DNA of 64,000 bases, from assembly GCA_036172665.1 (NCBI GenBank), contig CM069870.1, forward strand, positions 66,588,212 through 66,652,211, given 5' to 3'. The translations under genes were made by a program, and so were the position numbers. Shown here piece by piece: positions 54,869 to 64,000 of the stretch (positions are counted from its first letter, which is position 1; each line of letters begins with the position of its first letter). This stretch comes from Prosopocoilus inquinatus. Taxonomy: Eukaryota; Arthropoda; Insecta; Coleoptera; Lucanidae. The notes below the pieces were generated by a model. The model worked only from the letters and a program-made list of their open reading frames with translations. It did no database searches and was not told the origin of the DNA.

Positions 54869-56937
54869 CAGGGCCGGAGGAAGGGTAGTCGGTGCCCTTA
54901 TGCAAAATAGTCATTGGCGGTCCTCTTCCAAAAACAAAATAAACAAATTCACGTGAATTTGTACAGTTGTCACAAAAAAAATAGTGCGCATCCTTTATAA
55001 ACTGACATTATTAATTCTTATAGAGTATGAAATCGATTGCAAAAAAAGAGCTATAAATAATTCCATACTTGTCAGATTATTTTAAAATTTTTATACATCC
55101 CTTATTTTCCAAAATTTATGTGAAAAGGTCAATTTTGACAAATTTTTGCTTAACTTTGAGCAAGTTTAAATAATTGCTACCGAAATTAACTCGTAACTTA
55201 AAAGTAACCAACACAGGAAAATTTCGCATGTTATTTTAGTCAGACAGTGCCGCCAACGATTTTTACCCATTCGTCGACCAAAATGGGCGAATTAATTTTT
55301 ATTTGGCTGTGATTGACAATTCCAAAATATCAAAAAATTCAGTTTGATATTTAACGAGTTTCTTTCTTTAAATTTTTAATTTTTGCTTGGACTGAACAGA
55401 ACTAAGTTGGGTTATGTTGACGTTGAGATTGGTTGAGCTACATTTTTATTGATCTTTAATTTTTAATAATTCTTTAATTTTTAACCATTTTTTTAAATGC
55501 GTAACAATGTTTTTTTTTTTAATTTTTGGTTGCTTGTATTAAACAGAACTAGGTTGGGTTATGTTGACGTTGAGATTGGTTTTAACTAATCTTTATTTTT
55601 AACAATTTTTTTAATTCTTAACATTTTTTTTAATTTTTGGTGGCTTGGATTGAACAGAACTACGTTGGGTTATGTTGACGTTGAGATTGGTGGAACTACA
55701 TTTTAATTGATCTTTAATTTTTAACCATTTTTTTTAATTCTTAACCATTTTTTCTAATTTCTGGTTGCTTGGGTTGAACAGAATTATGTCTATTTTTAAC
55801 AATTCTTTAATTTTTAACCATTTTTTTAAATACGTAACAATGTTTCTTTTTAATTTTTGGTTGCTTGGATTGAAAAGAACTAGGTTGGGTTATGTTGACG
55901 TTGAGATTGGTTGAGCTACATTTTAATCGATCTTTAATTTTTAACAATTTTTTTTTATTTTTAACCATTTTTTAACCCTTAACAATTTTTTTTATTTTTT
56001 AACAATTTTTATGATAAGAAAAATTTTCTTGCAATTTTTTTATTGTGTTAAATGAAGTTGGGTTGAGATTATTTGAGTTGGATTGACCTTGACATTAGTT
56101 GAACTTCATTTTAAAAATATTATTTCCTTGCAATATGTCTTATAATTTTTAATCTTTTACTTGTGTTAGATAAAGTTAAATCAGTTGGATTGGATTGACC
56201 TTGAGACTTCTTGAGCTTAACATTTTTTTGAGTTGAATGGTTGAGTTAGATTGGATTGGCACTGAAAATCTTTTTTCATTTACTCCTAATTCTTTATTAC
56301 TTTTTTATTATTTTTCCACCTGGATTGAATGGATCGAGTTCAGTTATCGGGTGGAGTTTGGTTGACCTTGACATCGACCGCACTTGTACCTGTAGGTAGT
56401 CGTTTTTTTTTAAATTTCTTGCATTTCTTGAATACAGTTAGCTTGAGTTCAGTAGGATTGAGTTGACCTTGAGATTGATTGGGCTTCATTTTAACATTTT
56501 CTTATATCTAATTTTTTTCATATCTCTTTTTCTTAATATTCCACTTGGGTTGACTAGAGACCGACTAGAGGCCGACTTTACGTTTTTTCTTATTTTAATT
56601 TTTTATAATATTAATAATAATATATTTATTAGTGTCAATACATTTTAGGAAATGTTTATACACGTCAGATGTATATGAAAAATAAGTTTCGCATAACTAT
56701 ACATCACCAAATCGTCTAACCTGTGCATCCTGAATTGAATAAAAAAAAAATTTTTGTAATTAAATATATGGCAGCTGCTTAATTTCTTCTGGCAATAAAT
56801 TGAAATTTATTGTTTTTTGTTTTTATTTTAATTTTTTGCTTGGTTTTAATCTTTTTTAATAAACACATTTTGGCGCCCCTCTTGCATCGGCGCCCTCATG
56901 CCTTGTATATCTTGCTTACTGTCTTCCGCCGGCCCTG
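54869..56937. mobile_element. hAT-like element carrying a satellite array
   Basis: Ends CAGGGCCGGAGGAAG and CTTCCGCCGGCCCTG. The 8-bp duplication is [A/G]TCGTAAC (54861-54868, 56938-56945; one mismatch). Subterminal matches include GGTGCCCTTATGC and GCGCCCTCATGC. CAGGG ends with 8-bp duplications are typical of hAT. There is no transposase. Most of the interior is the ~130-bp tandem array. The frame 56463-56648 is not a gene. Confidence 0.8.
55370..56500 (+). repeat. ~130-bp satellite-like array
   Basis: GGTTGGGTTATGTTGACGTT followed by GAGATTGGTTGAGCTACATT recurs at about 55410, 55550, 55665 and 55880, with weaker copies to about 56480. T-rich linkers contain TTTTTAACCATTTTT. It is the complement of the array at 35080-36180. 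Confidence 0.8.
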
Positions 56938-56945
56938 GTCGTAAC

Positions 56946-57603
56946 CTCTGTTTTCTTTTCTTAATTTGACGTTCCAGTAAGCTGTGACTGGCGCGCATTA
57001 AATCTGAAATACACAGACAGCACTCTAGACGTCAAATTTAAAAAGAAATACGGTCCTATCCTATCAGCACTTCTTTTGTGATTCTTGTTCTCATTAAGGT
57101 AGCTTGCCTTTTATTTCCACATTTTTATGTAATAAGCCTGATATGTTTATATACAAAATAATCACGTTTCAGATTACAACCAAGTCAGATTTTCGTTAGC
57201 TCACACTGTAAGACCTCGTGCGCTCTCGAGTGTGCCTACTTAATGTGGCGGGATCTGTATACATCTTCTATAAATAAAATAAATATATTTTGGTAAATAA
57301 ACAAATTTGAGATTTGGGTAAATTGTATTTCAGAAAATACCGTTCGTGTTTCAAAAAATACCGTTTGTATTTCAGATAATAAATAATTATAACATTCCTG
57401 ATTTACAAACAACGTTTTCTGAATTTCATGTGGCGTTTTCTAAAATATAGTTTATCCATCTGAACTACGGTTACTACTTTTTGAAAAACAATTTACTAAT
57501 CCGAACTACAATTGATGATTTCTTGATGAATACAATTTACTAAACTGAATTACAACTGAAATTATCTGAAATACAATAATTGAAAAAGGTGTAGTTTCAT
57601 TAA
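56946..57603. other. No recognisable gene
   Basis: Mixed AT-rich sequence. 57340-57580 repeats ATTTCAGAWAAT-like phrases, but no clear element is defined. Confidence 0.5.
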
Positions 57604-58003
57604 TTTTCTGGTATTAGTAACAGTATCTAGATACAGATACAGATACTTTCAGAAATATGTACTTAGATGCAGATATAGATACTTTTTCTGGAAAATATCT
57701 AGATACAGGTACAGATACAAAAAAGGATCTGCAGTAGTTATCTACTTAGAAGTGTAAAATTCAATAACTTACGCGGTAGAGAGCAGAGATACGTTATTAT
57801 TTGATCCAAATCGAGTCCTTTTTGTGAAAATTGTAATAATTTTGACAACGGACCGCAAATAACACAGTTTTTTTCAGCAGTAAACTTGGTACCTTTTAAG
57901 TAAAAGAAATTATCTTTTGTAATAAGTTGATCAATAAATTGATAAATAATCACCTGATCTTGTATGAAACCAAATCAGATCAACATAAAATATAAAGTTA
58001 TAT

Positions 58004-58236
58004 GCAAGGCGTGCTACATTCCGTTGCACGTCTTTAGTTAATGATGGCGTTAGACGCATGCTCTTTGATAAATACTTATAATGCACAGGAATTTTTACAT
58101 TGTAAGCTTAGTTTTATATAAAAAAATCTCACGTTATGTATATTTCACTTTAAGTAAATAAGCATATTTATCAACGCAGTATGTGTCTGACGTCATCATT
58201 AACTAATGACGTGCAACGGAATGTAGCGCGCCTTGC
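58004..58236. mobile_element. Hairpin MITE with ~70-bp arms
   Basis: GCAAGGCGTGCTACATTCCG at the left is complemented by CGGAATGTAGCGCGCCTTGC at the right. The match extends through TTGCACGTC and TTAGTTAATGATG to TGATAAATA/TATTTATCA. Confidence 0.8.
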
Positions 58237-58503
58237 CTATATCAACAGAAACGACTACGATTCTACTTCCCTGCTAAATAAGTTAAATTTCAAATTAATG
58301 TAATTTTATCAATTTGTCAAATCATTCTCAAAGTTTCTAAACTATCAAGCCGTATTTGAAACAGAGAAATCATTTGATAAACTGGAAAACATAATTGTCA
58401 GAAAGGGAAAATCAAACGAAAGAGGCTGTAAAATAGAAAGTTGCATTTCTGTCAAGGTCTAGTGTTTTTATGGAAGTTTAACTTTTATCTAAAATGTATC
58501 TTA

Positions 58504-58649
58504 TGGCCGGTTGCACCAAACACTTGAGTCGAACTTAAATTTAAATACTGCTTATAATGTGACACTTGAGGTTACAAAACATTCAGTAAATCATATTCTA
58601 AGCGGTGCTTAAAATTAAGCTGACCTTAAGTGTTTGGTGCAACTGGCCA
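58504..58649. mobile_element. GGTTGCACCAAACACTT MITE, copy 2, TTA duplication
   Basis: TGGCCGGTTGCACCAAACAC at the left, GTGTTTGGTGCAACTGGCCA at the right, with TTA on both sides (58501-58503, 58650-58652). A 3-bp TTA duplication fits PIF/Harbinger-type elements. The better-preserved sister of 42752-42889. Confidence 0.85.
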
Positions 58650-58808
58650 TTAGTATCTCAAATGAACGGATACTTTTGTAATTGTATCTAGATACAAATG
58701 CAGATACATTTTTTAGTAGTATCTGAGATACGTATCTAGGTACTCAAAAAGTATCTAGATACTGTATCTAGATACTTGCATATAGATACTTAACAACACT
58801 ACAAATGA

Positions 58809-59370
58809 TTTAATTTTACTGATTTTTTATTTAGCGGTTAAGTTCCAGTAAGATCTGACTTTCTTTGTTGCACTCTTTCTTGTCATAAGAAACACCAAGT
58901 TTGTTAATTTTCTGATATCAGATCTAATGTTGTTAGTCGTTAGTATTTTAAAAGCGCCATCTGTGAACAGAATTTTTAATTTAATACAGTTTCAGGATTA
59001 ACAACGTGTGTCATGTCGTAAATAAATGTTTGAACACTTGCAGTTTTTAACGAAATTCACGACGACTATTTTGATTTATTTATTAACGTCTCGCGAAGTT
59101 AAAAGGTTAACTCCCAGCTTCACAAAAATTATTTAATCACTGATTAATTTGACAGCGTGATTAAAGCCTGTGATTGGTTGGGTGAAACAATATAATTGGG
59201 TGTTTCAAATCTATTGTTAACTTCGTCCAATGACGTTTTTTTAATCAGAGAATTAATTAATTAAGAAAATTAATCTCTGTTTAACAATTTTTTTTTGTGA
59301 AACCCACTGTAAGAGTTTCGGAATCTTTCTTTTTTTTTATTGTTCTTATTTGGTAGTAGTTTATTAAGGC
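58809..59370. other. AT-rich; possible decayed MITE 59110-59310
   Basis: TTCACAAAAATTATTTAATC (about 59119) and its partial complement ending TTTTTTTTTGTGAAACCCAC (about 59288) suggest a worn hairpin. No gene was recognised. Confidence 0.35.
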
Positions 59371-59490
59371 TTGATCTTACCACCTCATGGTGAATTTGTC
59401 TATCTGTAAATATCCTGTAGAGCTATTATCGGCACAATGGTTTCCAAGGTTACTTAACCAGCAGTTAAATTCATCCGGAGGTGGTAAGAT
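59371..59490. mobile_element. Hairpin MITE, family member 2
   Basis: TTGATCTTACCACCTCATGG at the left and CCGGAGGTGGTAAGAT at the right. The inner GGCACAATGGTTTCCAAGGT and TTAACC...GTTAAATTCATC match the 18541-18660 element in inverse or direct order. More diverged arms. Confidence 0.7.
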
Positions 59491-60345
59491 GGGGTCTAAA
59501 TCTGTTCAATTTGAAAACAAGTCCGCATATTGAAGAACGAGCGATCCAAAAAAAGATTTTCACTGCTGATCGCCGCTCGCCTTCAAAACGTTTAATGTTT
59601 TTTAAATCGTGGGCAACAATCTTTCAAGTTTGGCATAATTCTGCCCACGTACCAACGACAAAGTTGCATATTGCTGAATGAAGTTTTACGGCGTTCCAAA
59701 TCGCATGGAAAAGCTCGTTTTAAATCTCGCTTGTAATTGCATTCGTCGCACGATACCTAAACCCGTTTACAACTGACTTTTGATTAATGCAGAACGGGTT
59801 TCTTGAACAACGAACGAGGTTGAAGACAATGGTTTTTTCCAGATTTGGTTGCGACGTAATAATTTTTGAATCTAAAATAAATCGGTCTTGTAGTTGTTTT
59901 ATTTTATTTTATTAATAATGCACCGTAATATTAACGAGTGTTCAATAAAAAAACGGTCAAGTAGGCTGTAGCAGGCTTTTGTTGTCAGGAACGCATGTCG
60001 TGATTAACATCATTTGAATTTGACAACATTGGCAAGTTGACGGTTAACCTAACTAATAAAAGTCGAAAGATGCTCCTGCATTTTTTTTCTAATATTTATA
60101 CTTAATATAAATATTCGGTAATAAACGTTCATTTGAAATGTCTTCTTTGAGTTAAAGTGAGGTTAGAAATGCAAGTGACGCTTCACGCTCGTCGTATGAA
60201 GAACCCTACGCTAGACGTTCAGAATAAATTCATAGCTATCTAGACCGTTTTTTTAATTGAACACTCGTTATTTTAATTGATGAAAAGAAAAAGTTCTTTT
60301 TATGGGCGGGTCCTTATGGGTCATCGTGTCAAATTAAGAATTGAA
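59491..60345. other. Single-copy sequence, no recognised gene
   Basis: 59520-59850 is somewhat GC-richer and might be regulatory. The 66-codon frame 59481-59681 starts in the hairpin MITE and has no domain. Confidence 0.4.
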
Positions 60346-60348
60346 AAT

Positions 60349-60459
60349 ATGAAACACTTTATAAATTTATTAATAATTTTCTTTCTAGGCTTTACAATTA
60401 GTATGGCTGACGAAAATGAAACACCCACTAAAGTCCCCTCCCCCTCCTCCCAACACTAA
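60349..60459 (+). CDS. Possible small secreted peptide (36 aa), low confidence
   Basis: From the second in-frame ATG the frame reads MKHFINLLIIFFLGFTISMA, a textbook signal peptide layout (charged start, 14 hydrophobic residues, small residues before a cleavage point at SMA). It is followed by a short acidic and Pro-rich tail beginning DENETPTKVPSP and a stop. An alternative reading is an exon. TTTTCTTTCTAG|GC at about 60377-60388 is a good splice acceptor, directly followed by a new ATGGCTGACG start of an 18-codon frame. No homologue was recognised. Chance is a real possibility at this length. Confidence 0.2.
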   Translation: MKHFINLLIIFFLGFTISMADENETPTKVPSPSSQH

Positions 60460-60841
60460 TTACCTGTCTGTTACGCACCTGTACTCACGCAAATTCAAAT
60501 TCCAAGTCAACGACAGTCACGTACGTAAGCGTTTGGTACAGAGCGTGATTCTTTCTGCGAACAAGAGAAACCTCTCTCGTTCTTAGAACAATAAACAATA
60601 TGTAAGTGATAGACAAACAAACTGTGTACATTAAAAAGTACGAGGTACCGTTCGCCGAAATCGATTTATTTTTGGGATTTTATCAGAGAGTCTGAATCAA
60701 GATCGGACGTGTTCTGATTATTTAAATAATGAAACGGTAAATGTGGAAAAATAAACTGAATATGCATTGTCAGTAACGGTGAGCTCATCTGTATAACATG
60801 TGAATCAGAATTTATAAAAAAAAAGAATTGATTTTTCTAGA
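60460..60841. other. No recognisable gene
   Basis: A strong donor-like CAC|GTACGTAAG lies at about 60518-60529, but no exon is supported. Confidence 0.45.
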
Positions 60842-60849
60842 GTTACCAC

Positions 60850-62256
60850 CAGGGTTGGAAAGTTTAAAACAAACTGTTTAAAACATAGTGTTTAAAACAT
60901 GTTTAAAACACCGAATTAAAAACATACCATCTGTTTGAAACAAAATATTTTAAACATGTTTTTTTTTGATAATGTTAATTCATTTTTGTAATTTTAAGCT
61001 AAAAAAGAACCCTTTTGATATAAGTGCTTTATTTTTGCAACGTAATACTGTGTAACCAGAAGTTAATTGTTTAGGGTCTGTATATCACTGACAGATTAAC
61101 TTTAAACTTTAATTTGTTCTCATATCAATTGTTTTAATAATTGCAGACAATGCGTGGCTGAGCTGATGACGTGATGACTACACTGTAGCTCTGATTTGAA
61201 CTAAATCTAAATTGCATTAGATTGATTATAATCAATTCATTAATTATTACTGATCACTAGAATAATACTTATATTGTAAAATTTTAAAATACCTTTTCAA
61301 TATTTAACCTTTTATTACTACATTAAGTTTTGAAACATACTGGGTCCTCTGCTTCCCTGTTCATACTAAGGGCTACGGGATGAGTTATTATGTAGCAAAC
61401 TGGCTTGAATTTGTCAATCTTTACGCAATGTTAGGTCAAAAAGTGAATGTAGGATGTCGCTATTTAAACTATTTATAACATTATCGTTTCATTTGTCTTC
61501 ATTGAACTTCTACCGTGTGTCCCAAGGCTGTATATTCGCCCTTCTAGAATTTTAAGGTTTGTTTAAAATTTGAAACGATGAATTAAACAAAAATTTAATT
61601 TAAATTTTCAGACATATACCTACTGGACTTTTGGTTTCGCCGGAAGTAATATCAACTTTGTTATTTTAAAAGGAACATCCTACATGTTTTTACATATTTG
61701 AAATGTTTGTTTTCCAGTACTGAAAGCCTCGCGTCATGTATTTTAGTTCTGATGCGATTAAGTAATTTGAAAAAAATATTTCTTTGGATTGTATTTGATT
61801 TTAGTTTTTATTGGGAATGTTTTTCTCAATATGTTGATACCAAATACTTCATACTTTCTTTGAAAATCATTTAAAACACCGCGACCGTAGATCCTAAATA
61901 AATCAAGCTCTGCCTTAAATGATTTAAATTATTATCAAAGTACGTACATTATTTTTAAAAGGGAACATAATCTAACATTACAAACTTTTCATCTTTCTTT
62001 TAATTAGAGATCGAATTTTAATAAATTCTTCTTTTTACACAAATATCAAATAATAATAATAATATATATCTTTTTATGTAAGCTGTAAGGGCAATTTAAA
62101 CATTTAAAAGTTGTTTTAAACAGCTGTTTTTTTGTTTAAAACATGTTTAATTTAGGGTCAATTTTAAACATGTTTTAAACAAAAAAAAACTGTTTAAAAC
62201 AAAAAAAAAACAGAAGTTTTGTTCTTTTAAAAAAAAACATTTTTTTTCCAATCCTG
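60850..62256. mobile_element. hAT-like element with GTTTAAAACA subterminal repeats
   Basis: Ends CAGGGTTGGAAA and TTTCCAATCCTG, with a perfect 8-bp duplication GTTACCAC (60842-60849, 62257-62264). Both subterminal zones are packed with GTTTAAAACA motifs (60868-60965, 62090-62210). The interior contains a fragment related to 53895-54556 (61505-61960) and a piece of the 44041-44214 sequence (about 61425-61460). No transposase. Confidence 0.85.
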
Positions 62257-62264
62257 GTTACCAC

Positions 62265-62640
62265 GAGACTATTACTACTTTCTATTTCTATTCTATGTTC
62301 TTGAGATCACATCTTCTGTTTCCAAACTTGTTACCACTATTCGTCGGAAAATTTTGAAGGCGTTGCAATACCACCTGTATTTAGATTTTTACAAACTAGT
62401 CCGAGGACACTCAAAAAGCACTTTCTTTTCAATCGTGCTTTGCTTGAAAGGAATTTTTAATTTCAACTTAAAATCCTTTGCTGCTATTGAATTTATTATT
62501 ATGCTTTTCCCGAAATTCAAAAATATTTATCTGTTCACGTTCCGGCAAATTCATTTCCTAAATTTACTTTATAATTAAATTTATTGATTTTTTTTTAACA
62601 TGAGACCTTACCAATTTTTGATTAGGCTCTTGATGTGCCG
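62265..62640. other. No recognisable gene
   Basis: AT-rich lead-in to the terminal array. The frame 62354-62578 has no recognised domain. Confidence 0.5.
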
Positions 62641-64000
62641 TTAACGCCATCTGTTTATTTACACGTTCACGAAATAATGTCACAGATTTTAATTCAAGAC
62701 CCAAGACTTTTCTATTCTTGAGTCTGGTTGAGCTGATCTCGATGATTGAAGTCGAACATTTTTTTTTGTTGCTTGAGCCTACTCTAGGAATCCAAATTTT
62801 GGACGATATCTGTATTGACAACACTACTAAGGATTGCTTTCACCCTCGGGTTGGATTACTTTTGGACAACGTCTTGCTGGACGATGTAATCAAAGATCCC
62901 TCATTCTTTCGTTGGTTTAATTCCAGCCCCAAGACTTTTCTTTTCTTAAACTCTGGTTTAGATGATCTTGATGATTCAACTCCAACATTTTTTTGTTGCT
63001 TGCGCCCATTTAAGGAATCCAAATTTTGGACGATGATGTCTGATTGGATAATAATACCTAGGATTGATTTGAGCCTCAGCTTGGATTGTTTTTGGATAAC
63101 GTCTTGTTGGACGACGTAACCAAAGATCCCTCATTCTTTCATTGGTTTAATTCAAGCCCCAAGACTTTTCTTTCCGTGAATTCTGGTTGAGCTGATCTTG
63201 ACGATTGGAGTCCAACATTTTTTGTTGTTGCTTACCCAAATTTTGGACAATGTCTAGATGGATAATGCTACTAAGGATTGCTTTCACCCTCGGTTTGAAT
63301 TATTTTTGGGCAACGTCTTGCTGGTCGATGTAATCGAAGATCACTAATTCTTTCTTTGGTTTCATTTAAGCCCCAAGACTTTTCCTTTCTTACACTCTGG
63401 TTGAGATAATCTTGATAATTGAACTCCAACATTTTTCTTTGTCGCTTGCGCCCATTTTAGGAGTCCACATTTTGGACGACAATGTCTGACCGGATTACTC
63501 AAGATTGATTTGAACCTCAGCTAGAATTGTTTTTGGATAACGTCTTGTTGGACGATGTAACCAAAGATCCCTCATTCTTTCTTTGGTTTAATTCAAGCCC
63601 CAAGACTTTTCTTTCCGTGAATTCTGGTTGAGCTAATCTTGACGATTGGAATCCAACATTTTTTGTTGTTGCTTACGCCCATTTTAAAAATCCAAATTTT
63701 GGACAATGTCTAGATGGATAATGCTACTAAGGATTGCTTTCATTGCTGGATTATTTTTGGGCAACGTCTTGCTGGTCGATGTCATCCAAGATCCCTCATC
63801 ATTTCTTTGGTTTAATTTAAGCCCCAAGACTTTTCCTTTCTTAAACTCTGGTTGAGATGATCTTGACAATTGAACTCCAACATTTCTCTTTGTCGCTTGC
63901 GCCCATTTTAGGAATCCACATTTTGGACGACGATGTCTGACCGGACTACTCAAGATTGATTTGAGCCTCAGCTTGAATTGCTTTTGGATAACGTCTTGTT
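62640..64000. repeat. ~225-bp tandem array with 2-unit higher order, runs off window
   Basis: CCCAAGACTTTTC recurs at about 62699, 62931, 63157, 63373, 63599 and 63822 (steps 232, 226, 216, 226, 223). Two unit types alternate. One has CTACTAAGGATTGCTTTC (62824, 63269, 63722), the other GATTGATTTGAGCCTCAGCT (about 63063, 63950; variant at 63505). The minus strand gives recurring KVLGLELNQRKNEGS-like peptides. The steps are not multiples of three, so the frame is not kept from unit to unit and coding is unlikely. Confidence 0.85.

Larger units (their letters stand above)
57604..58808. mobile_element. Element with GTATCTAGATAC subterminal motifs
   Basis: Both ends are dense in GTATCTAGATAC and AGATACAGATAC motifs (57624-57720 and 58675-58795). 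The right end reads AAGTATCTATATGC then AACAACACTA; the left is a diverged inverted match. Two MITEs are nested inside. No transposase was seen (minus frame 57738-57953 has no domain). The architecture suggests a hAT-type element whose transposase binds repeated subterminal sites. The TSD is not clear. Confidence 0.55.

Noticed and set aside
62718..63119. 133-codon frame and minus-strand peptide repeats in the terminal array
   Set aside because: Unit lengths (216-232 bp) do not preserve a reading frame between units, so protein-level selection is unlikely.
1..64000. CRISPR arrays, bacterial operons, phage or integron features
   Set aside because: No short direct repeats with unique spacers. 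Composition, RT families, TSDs and splice signals are those of an insect nuclear genome.

Overview
The window looks like AT-rich nuclear DNA of an insect, most likely a beetle (this assignment is tentative). There are no operons or prokaryotic genes. Long homopolymer A/T tracts are frequent, and almost everything recognisable is transposon-derived: CR1/Jockey-type non-LTR retrotransposon relics, many TIR/foldback elements with TACAGGGTG-like termini and TA target duplications, hAT-like elements with 8-bp duplications, and arrays of long tandem repeats. No conserved host protein gene can be recognised. The unique-looking, CpG-richer islands between repeats suggest intergenic or intronic DNA of a large locus.

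Layout. 0-10 kb: partial hAT end, a tRNA-derived SINE-like unit, a 2.4-kb TIR element carrying a 625-bp tandem array, a TA-flanked MITE, and a 2.5-kb foldback element with ~335-bp arms. 10-18 kb: a non-LTR retrotransposon (two frameshifts, (TCAA)n tail) sitting inside the first bases of a large foldback element, then a 7-bp-TSD element with repeated GCCGTCG motifs. 18-25 kb: hairpin MITE, a duplicated-arm TACAGGG element, and four reverse-transcriptase relics in both orientations. 25-34 kb: mostly unique sequence with one plausible small two-exon gene (25686-26215), a hammerhead-bearing hairpin retroelement (29565-29770) and T-rich repeat DNA. 34-49 kb: a tRNA-like Pol III unit built into a long palindrome, satellite-like arrays (about 130 bp and about 345 bp units), and a cluster of near-perfect palindromes (42.3-44.4 kb). 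49-64 kb: an RT gene relic split by a foldback element and by a second hairpin retroelement, two well-bounded hAT-like elements (54869-56937 and 60850-62256), an element with GTATCTAGATAC motifs, and a 225-bp tandem array running off the right edge.

The most interesting signal is a small repeat family (13.7-14.0, 29.6, 35.8, 52.2-52.5 kb, with diverged relatives at 3.75 and 29.5 kb) that carries a hammerhead-ribozyme-like core (CUGACGA, stem II, GAAAC, then GUU or GUA). Two copies are flanked by perfect 13-bp direct duplications and one contains three exact 92-bp tandem units. This is the pattern expected of a non-autonomous, Penelope-like or retrozyme-like element moving through multimeric or circular RNA. 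A second motif of similar kind (CUGAUGAGGCC...GGCCGAAAU) recurs at 7.65, 41.52 and 42.01 kb.
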